From: JBCCEV01 sp039030125
Lineage (GTDB): Bacteria; Pseudomonadota; Gammaproteobacteria; Ga0077536
Direction of reading: 5' to 3'
Assembly: GCA_039030125.1 (NCBI GenBank)
Contig: JBCCEV010000043.1
Span: forward strand, 1 to 26,541
DNA: 26,541 bases
A program made the position numbers and the translations under genes. The notes beneath the pieces were generated by a model that saw only the letters and a program-made list of their open reading frames with translations, was not told the DNA's origin and made no database searches. Position 1 is the first letter of the stretch. Each line of letters opens with the position of its first letter. Shown here in pieces: positions 23,421-26,541 of the stretch.

Positions 23421-24035
23421 TTAGAACTCGACTTGGCACTGGCGCGGCCAGCGCCCTCCGCGGGCTTTGATGATTTCAAGTTGGGCACGAGAACAATCCT
23501 CTTTTTGTATTTTGATACGCAAGTTGGCAGATGAAGCATGTTCGGCATATTGAACACCACGGAAAATGACGCCCCAGGTATGACCAACCTCGGCAGCAAG
23601 TTGTAGACGGCGCAGACTCAAGGCAGAAATATCATCGTGCCAAAAAAGCGCCGCGCCACAATCACCAAAACGTAACGCTTGCTCAAAGACCCACAAAGCC
23701 TCGGAGCTATCGTTTTTTTCTTCGGGTAAATCAACAATCAAGCTGTGTTGTAGATCAACACCCGCTGTTTCTAGACCGGGCGCATAAGGCATCTGCGGCG
23801 GCTTAACCCAGATGATCCAGGCGTTGTTATGACTTAATTGAGCAAGTGCCGGCACGATTAAGCGCATTGCGCCTACGCCGAACTCGGGAACTAGAATTTC
23901 TGTAAGGCCATGTGGCCAACCACCGTTGGGTAAGGCTTCATCAAGGGCTTGAAAACCGGTTGCTAAGCCATTTTTAGGGGCTACCTCCCCTGCACGCCAG
24001 ATTTTGGCGCCTTGTATTAACTCGCTGAGGTTCAT
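23421..24035 (-). CDS. imuA: ImuA, SOS translesion synthesis-associated RecA-like protein
   Basis: A 204-residue protein with a RecA/SulA-like fold, co-expressed with ImuB in LexA-controlled mutagenesis cassettes. Family features are ATGFQALDEALPNGGWPHGLTEILVPEFGVGAMRLIVPAL at the N-terminal half, NAWIIWVKPPQMPYAPGLETAGVD, and the C-terminal VILRG-like FRGVQYAEHASSANLRIKI. The position of the Walker A loop reads PEFGVGAMRL and lacks the GKT/S, as is usual for ImuA. Its ATG overlaps the lexA TGA by four bases, and imuB starts five bases after its stop, so the three genes form one operon. Confidence 0.92.
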   Translation of the reverse strand: MNLSELIQGAKIWRAGEVAPKNGLATGFQALDEALPNGGWPHGLTEILVPEFGVGAMRLIVPALAQLSHNNAWIIWVKPPQMPYAPGLETAGVDLQHSLIVDLPEEKNDSSEALWVFEQALRFGDCGAALFWHDDISALSLRRLQLAAEVGHTWGVIFRGVQYAEHASSANLRIKIQKEDCSRAQLEIIKARGGRWPRQCQVEF

Positions 24036-24646
24036 TGTGAGGTTCTAAGAACACCGACGCCAAGACCTTCAATAACCAGTTCTTGATGGCGTAAATCAAT
24101 TTCGATTGGGTCAAATTCAGAATTTTCAGGGAGCAAGGAAACTTGATGGCCACTACGTTTAAAACGCTTTACGGTGACCTCATCGTCGATACGAAATACC
24201 GCGATCTGCCGATTGCGCACTTCACCCTGGGCGTGGACCGCCAATAGATCACCATCAAGAATGCCGGCATCACGCATACTCATTCCAACTACACGCAATA
24301 AGTAGTCGGCGGCGGGGCGGAAAAGATGGGGATCTACACGGTGATGATCTTCAATGTGCTCGGCGGCCAACAAAGGCGCACCAGCCGCAACTCGTCCAAC
24401 AACGGGTAACTCGCCGATCGCCGGCGGCAATTCGCCTGGCAGGCGGATCCCGCGTGAGGTACCGGGCATGAGTTCAATAGCCCCCTTACGTGCCAAGGCA
24501 CGCAAATGTTCTTCTGCGGCATTGGCGGAGCGAAACCCCAACGCTTCGGCAATCTCGGTACGTGTAGGCGGCATACCGGTTTCGCGCATGGCCTCGCGAA
24601 TTAAAGCGAGAACTTCGGCTTGCCGTTTTGTGAGTCCTTTAACCAT
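24032..24646 (-). CDS. lexA: LexA repressor
   Basis: LexA represses SOS genes and undergoes RecA-stimulated self-cleavage. The 204-residue product starts MVKGLTKRQAEVLALIREAM. It has the winged-helix DNA-binding domain with MPPTRTEIAEALGFRSANAAEEHLRAL, the cleavage site Ala88-Gly89 in VVGRVAAGAP, and the Ser123 (GMSMRDAGI) and Lys160 (DEVTVKRF) dyad. All functional residues are therefore present. A longer frame to 24688 via TTG would run through the operator and is rejected. The ATG has no Shine-Dalgarno sequence and lies only seven bases from a LexA box. It leads the lexA-imuA-imuB operon and should be autoregulated. dgkA, a common lexA neighbour, is divergent to it. Confidence 0.97.
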   Translation of the reverse strand: MVKGLTKRQAEVLALIREAMRETGMPPTRTEIAEALGFRSANAAEEHLRALARKGAIELMPGTSRGIRLPGELPPAIGELPVVGRVAAGAPLLAAEHIEDHHRVDPHLFRPAADYLLRVVGMSMRDAGILDGDLLAVHAQGEVRNRQIAVFRIDDEVTVKRFKRSGHQVSLLPENSEFDPIEIDLRHQELVIEGLGVGVLRTSQ

Positions 24647-24653
24647 GAGAATA

Positions 24654-24669
24654 CTGTTTATAAATACAG
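24654..24669. promoter_or_regulatory. LexA (SOS) box 1
   Basis: CTGTTTATAAATACAG matches the CTGT-N8-ACAG consensus perfectly. It covers the predicted transcription start of lexA and ends seven bases before the lexA ATG, as expected of an autorepressing operator. Confidence 0.93.
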
Positions 24670-24685
24670 GTGTAAGTATATACAG
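24670..24685. promoter_or_regulatory. LexA (SOS) box 2, one mismatch
   Basis: GTGTAAGTATATACAG (CTGT-N8-ACAC when read on the minus strand) differs from CTGT-N8-ACAG at one base. It directly abuts box 1 and overlaps the predicted -10 box. Two adjacent operators also precede lexA in E. coli. Confidence 0.75.
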
Positions 24686-24702
24686 CAATTTATTGCTTTC
24701 AA
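24675..24702 (-). promoter_or_regulatory. lexA-imuA-imuB promoter
   Basis: On the minus strand, TTGAAA (24702-24697) is followed after 16 bp by TATACT (24680-24675). Start of transcription would be near 24668, inside LexA box 1, giving a leader of about 20 bases. Confidence 0.7.
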
Positions 24703-24925
24703 GTTAAAGTACAATTTTTTTTTAAATTATTGATTTGAATAAATTTTGATGCCTCCGCGTGGGCCCACCCAAAATGCTCTAGCAGACACTCGAATACCAA
24801 CTTGAGCAACAATAAATGTCAATGAAAGCGTCAGTTATACTGCGCGCCGCAAAATTCGAGCGGGCTGGCCGCATCATCCAATCGACTCATATTCGTGCTC
24901 TTAACAAGCGTTAAGGAATAACTTA

Positions 24926-25306
24926 GTGGCCAATACCGAAGCCAAGGGACTAAGCCGCATACTGAACGCCACGCATTACTCTTACCGTGGTTTCCTTGCC
25001 GCTTGGCGCAACGAGGAGGCCTTTCGTCAGGAAGTTGGGCTGCTCATCGTTCTAACACCCTTAGCATTTTTTGTTGGACGCAGCGCCAGTGAATACGCCC
25101 TGCTGATCGGAACGCTACTGATCGTTTTAATCACTGAGCTACTCAATTCGGCGATCGAGGCGATCACCGATCGGGTCGGTATCGAACGTCACGAATTATC
25201 TGGTCGCGCCAAAGATCTAGGATCGGCGGCAGTTTTCGCTAGTCTGCTGTTGGCCGCACTGGTGTGGGGCTGTGTGATCTATGCGCGATGGGGGTTATCG
25301 CTTTAA
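24926..25306 (+). CDS. dgkA: Diacylglycerol kinase DgkA
   Basis: Small trimeric membrane kinase that phosphorylates diacylglycerol to phosphatidic acid, recycling the lipid released by osmoregulated glucan or LPS modification. The 126-residue product (E. coli 122) has the cytoplasmic N-terminal helix RGFLAAWRNEEAFRQE with the conserved Glu, three membrane helices, and the catalytic signature ELLNSAIEAITDRVGIERHELSGRAKDLGSAAV, with the Glu/Asn/Glu active-site residues. The start is GTG 24926, with AAGGA upstream. It is divergent from lexA, and its stop overlaps the stop of the convergent kinase gene. A TATACT at 24836-24841 could be its -10 box, but no good -35 is seen. Confidence 0.96.
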   Translation: MANTEAKGLSRILNATHYSYRGFLAAWRNEEAFRQEVGLLIVLTPLAFFVGRSASEYALLIGTLLIVLITELLNSAIEAITDRVGIERHELSGRAKDLGSAAVFASLLLAALVWGCVIYARWGLSL

Positions 25307-26541
25307 CCGCCCAGCGCGCGAGCGAGCGCTTTACTCGTGGTCCGCAGTCTTTCCACCAAAACATTCTGAAAGGCGCGATTGAGGCGCACTTGGCTAGGCA
25401 ACGATGCCCACTCACGGAAATCCTTATCGATCTTCACGAGCACTGTTTCGCGATTAGTTGTAACCGTTGCCGTACGCCCGGCTGAGGTCAGGTATTCCAT
25501 CTCTCCAAAACACTCCCCGGTTTCGAGATCACGGATGCGCGTGCCGTTGATCGAAATGGCCACCGATCCTTCGGCCACGACAAAAAATGATTGCTCTTGA
25601 TCGCCTTCACTGAACACTGCCTCATTCGCGGAATAGCTGCGCCAGTCGGCAACTTTCGAAACCTCCTTGATTTCTGCCTTGGAAAACTCCGAGAAAAAAA
25701 CCAACTCTTTGAGCTTCTCTAACTTTTGCTCATCGGTAAGCTGAATGAGCGCGCGTTCAAGCTGATCCAAGGCATCATCAAGATCGCGGACGATCTCAGC
25801 GCCGGTCGCGTAACGATCCGCGACATCCTTGGCGAGCATGCGCTTGATCACCCGCCACAAAACCTCAGGAACTTCTGGGTTGACTTCGTGGATGGGCTGC
25901 GGGTCTTCGCTACAGACTTTTTGAATTAAGCTAGATAGCCCCTTCGCTGCAAATGGCGGCGTACCGCACAGCATCTCGTAGAACACAGAACCTAGCGAAA
26001 ACAAATCAGACTGCGAGGTGAGTTCTTTATCTTCGGCTTGCTCTGGCGACATGTACAGCGGCGACCCAAACCAACCCACGATTTGCGTTTGATCGACACC
26101 CATGCGCCGGGCAATCCCGAAATCGCCGAGCTTCGCCACACCAGCGTTGGTTAACATGATATTTGCGGGCTTAACGTCGCGATGCAAAACACCTTGCTGA
26201 TGCGCATAGTCGAGGGCATCGGCGCTTTGCCTGATGAGGCGCACGACCTCGGCCACACTCAGAAGCTGTTCTTGCGAACAAAAGGATCTCAGAGTTTCAC
26301 CGCCGTCGATGAACTCCATCACCATATAGGGCTGACCATCCTCTTCGCCGGCTTCGTAGACCTTCAAGATATTTTGATGATCGAGGCGTCCAGCCGAACG
26401 CGCTTCGTTGATAAACATTTTTTTGGCGACATTTTCACCGTCATCACCAACGTCGGCATTTGTCGCTACCGGGAGTATCCTCAAAAACCCAAGACCTATG
26501 ACACCCTCTATGTCCCAAGAGCGACCTACTATACTGGACGG
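25303..26541 (-). CDS. Ser/Thr protein kinase fused to a C-terminal cyclic-nucleotide-binding domain (5' end unclear, at window edge)
   Basis: At least 393 residues from a TTG at 26484; the frame stays open to the right edge without another start. The kinase catalytic part is intact: FINEARSAGRLDHQNILKVYEAG, VMEFIDGGETL, HRDVKPANIM, GDFGIARR, MSPEQ, and SQSDLFSLGSVFYEML. A linker (about residues 240-262) leads to a cNMP-binding domain with FSEGDQEQSFFVVAEGSVAI and a phosphate-binding cassette, GECFGEMEYLTSAGRTATV, that keeps the Glu and Arg. The glycine loop and ATP-binding VAxK Lys are not seen. Just upstream the sequence reads DIEGVIGLGFLRILPVAT, as if the N-lobe were shortened or frameshifted. 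cAMP- or cGMP-gated signalling is inferred. No membrane segment is visible. Confidence 0.85.
   Translation of the reverse strand, partial: PSSIVGRSWDIEGVIGLGFLRILPVATNADVGDDGENVAKKMFINEARSAGRLDHQNILKVYEAGEEDGQPYMVMEFIDGGETLRSFCSQEQLLSVAEVVRLIRQSADALDYAHQQGVLHRDVKPANIMLTNAGVAKLGDFGIARRMGVDQTQIVGWFGSPLYMSPEQAEDKELTSQSDLFSLGSVFYEMLCGTPPFAAKGLSSLIQKVCSEDPQPIHEVNPEVPEVLWRVIKRMLAKDVADRYATGAEIVRDLDDALDQLERALIQLTDEQKLEKLKELVFFSEFSKAEIKEVSKVADWRSYSANEAVFSEGDQEQSFFVVAEGSVAISINGTRIRDLETGECFGEMEYLTSAGRTATVTTNRETVLVKIDKDFREWASLPSQVRLNRAFQNVLVERLRTTSKALARALGG

Overview
The window looks like a chromosomal piece of a moderately GC-rich gammaproteobacterium. The ribosomal/replication block (rnr, rlmB, rpsF, rpsR, a DUF2232 gene, rplI, dnaB, alr, radA), the ffh / ypjD-type / corB-type neighbourhood, and lexA next to dgkA are all gammaproteobacterial arrangements. 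No priB lies between rpsF and rpsR, unlike Escherichia coli. No integrase, transposase, phage gene or CRISPR array was found.

Layout. 1-755: 5' two thirds of ffh (minus strand, running off the left edge). 853-3783: plus-strand group of a CcsA/YpjD-like membrane protein, a CNNM/CBS (CorB/YfjD-like) membrane protein and a PHP-domain phosphoesterase that has no usable start codon as sequenced. 3795-13112: a long minus-strand block, read in the order rnr-rlmB, then (from its own good sigma70 promoter) rpsF-rpsR-DUF2232-rplI-dnaB-alr-radA, with several 1-14 bp gene overlaps. 13195-13281: tRNA-Leu(CAG) on the plus strand. 13298-14716: an amidase-signature enzyme. 14814-15050: a small His-rich exported protein.

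15122-19246 is the most interesting accessory unit. A clear cobalamin riboswitch is followed by a short upstream ORF with the only strong ribosome binding site, a BtuB-like TonB-dependent receptor, and two exported surface proteins. One of these is DUF4465-like. Both end in a Pro-motif plus hydrophobic C-terminal tail resembling PEP-CTERM/VPLPA sorting signals. This suggests a B12-responsive surface cobamide-capture system whose accessory proteins resemble those seen in Bacteroidetes B12 loci, here combined with a proteobacterial anchoring signal.

19301-21376 holds a cupin, an unrecognised 220-residue protein and an exported SMP-30-like beta-propeller. 21377-21832 has no convincing gene. It contains a 123-bp imperfect palindrome and a diverged partial copy of its left side. 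21833-24646 is an SOS mutagenesis operon (lexA-imuA-imuB) with two abutting LexA boxes, but dnaE2 (imuC) does not follow. 24926-25306 is dgkA. 25303 to the right edge is a serine/threonine kinase fused to a C-terminal cyclic-nucleotide-binding domain, with an incomplete or abnormal N-lobe at the window edge.

All assignments come from reading motifs in the translated sequence. No database search was run.
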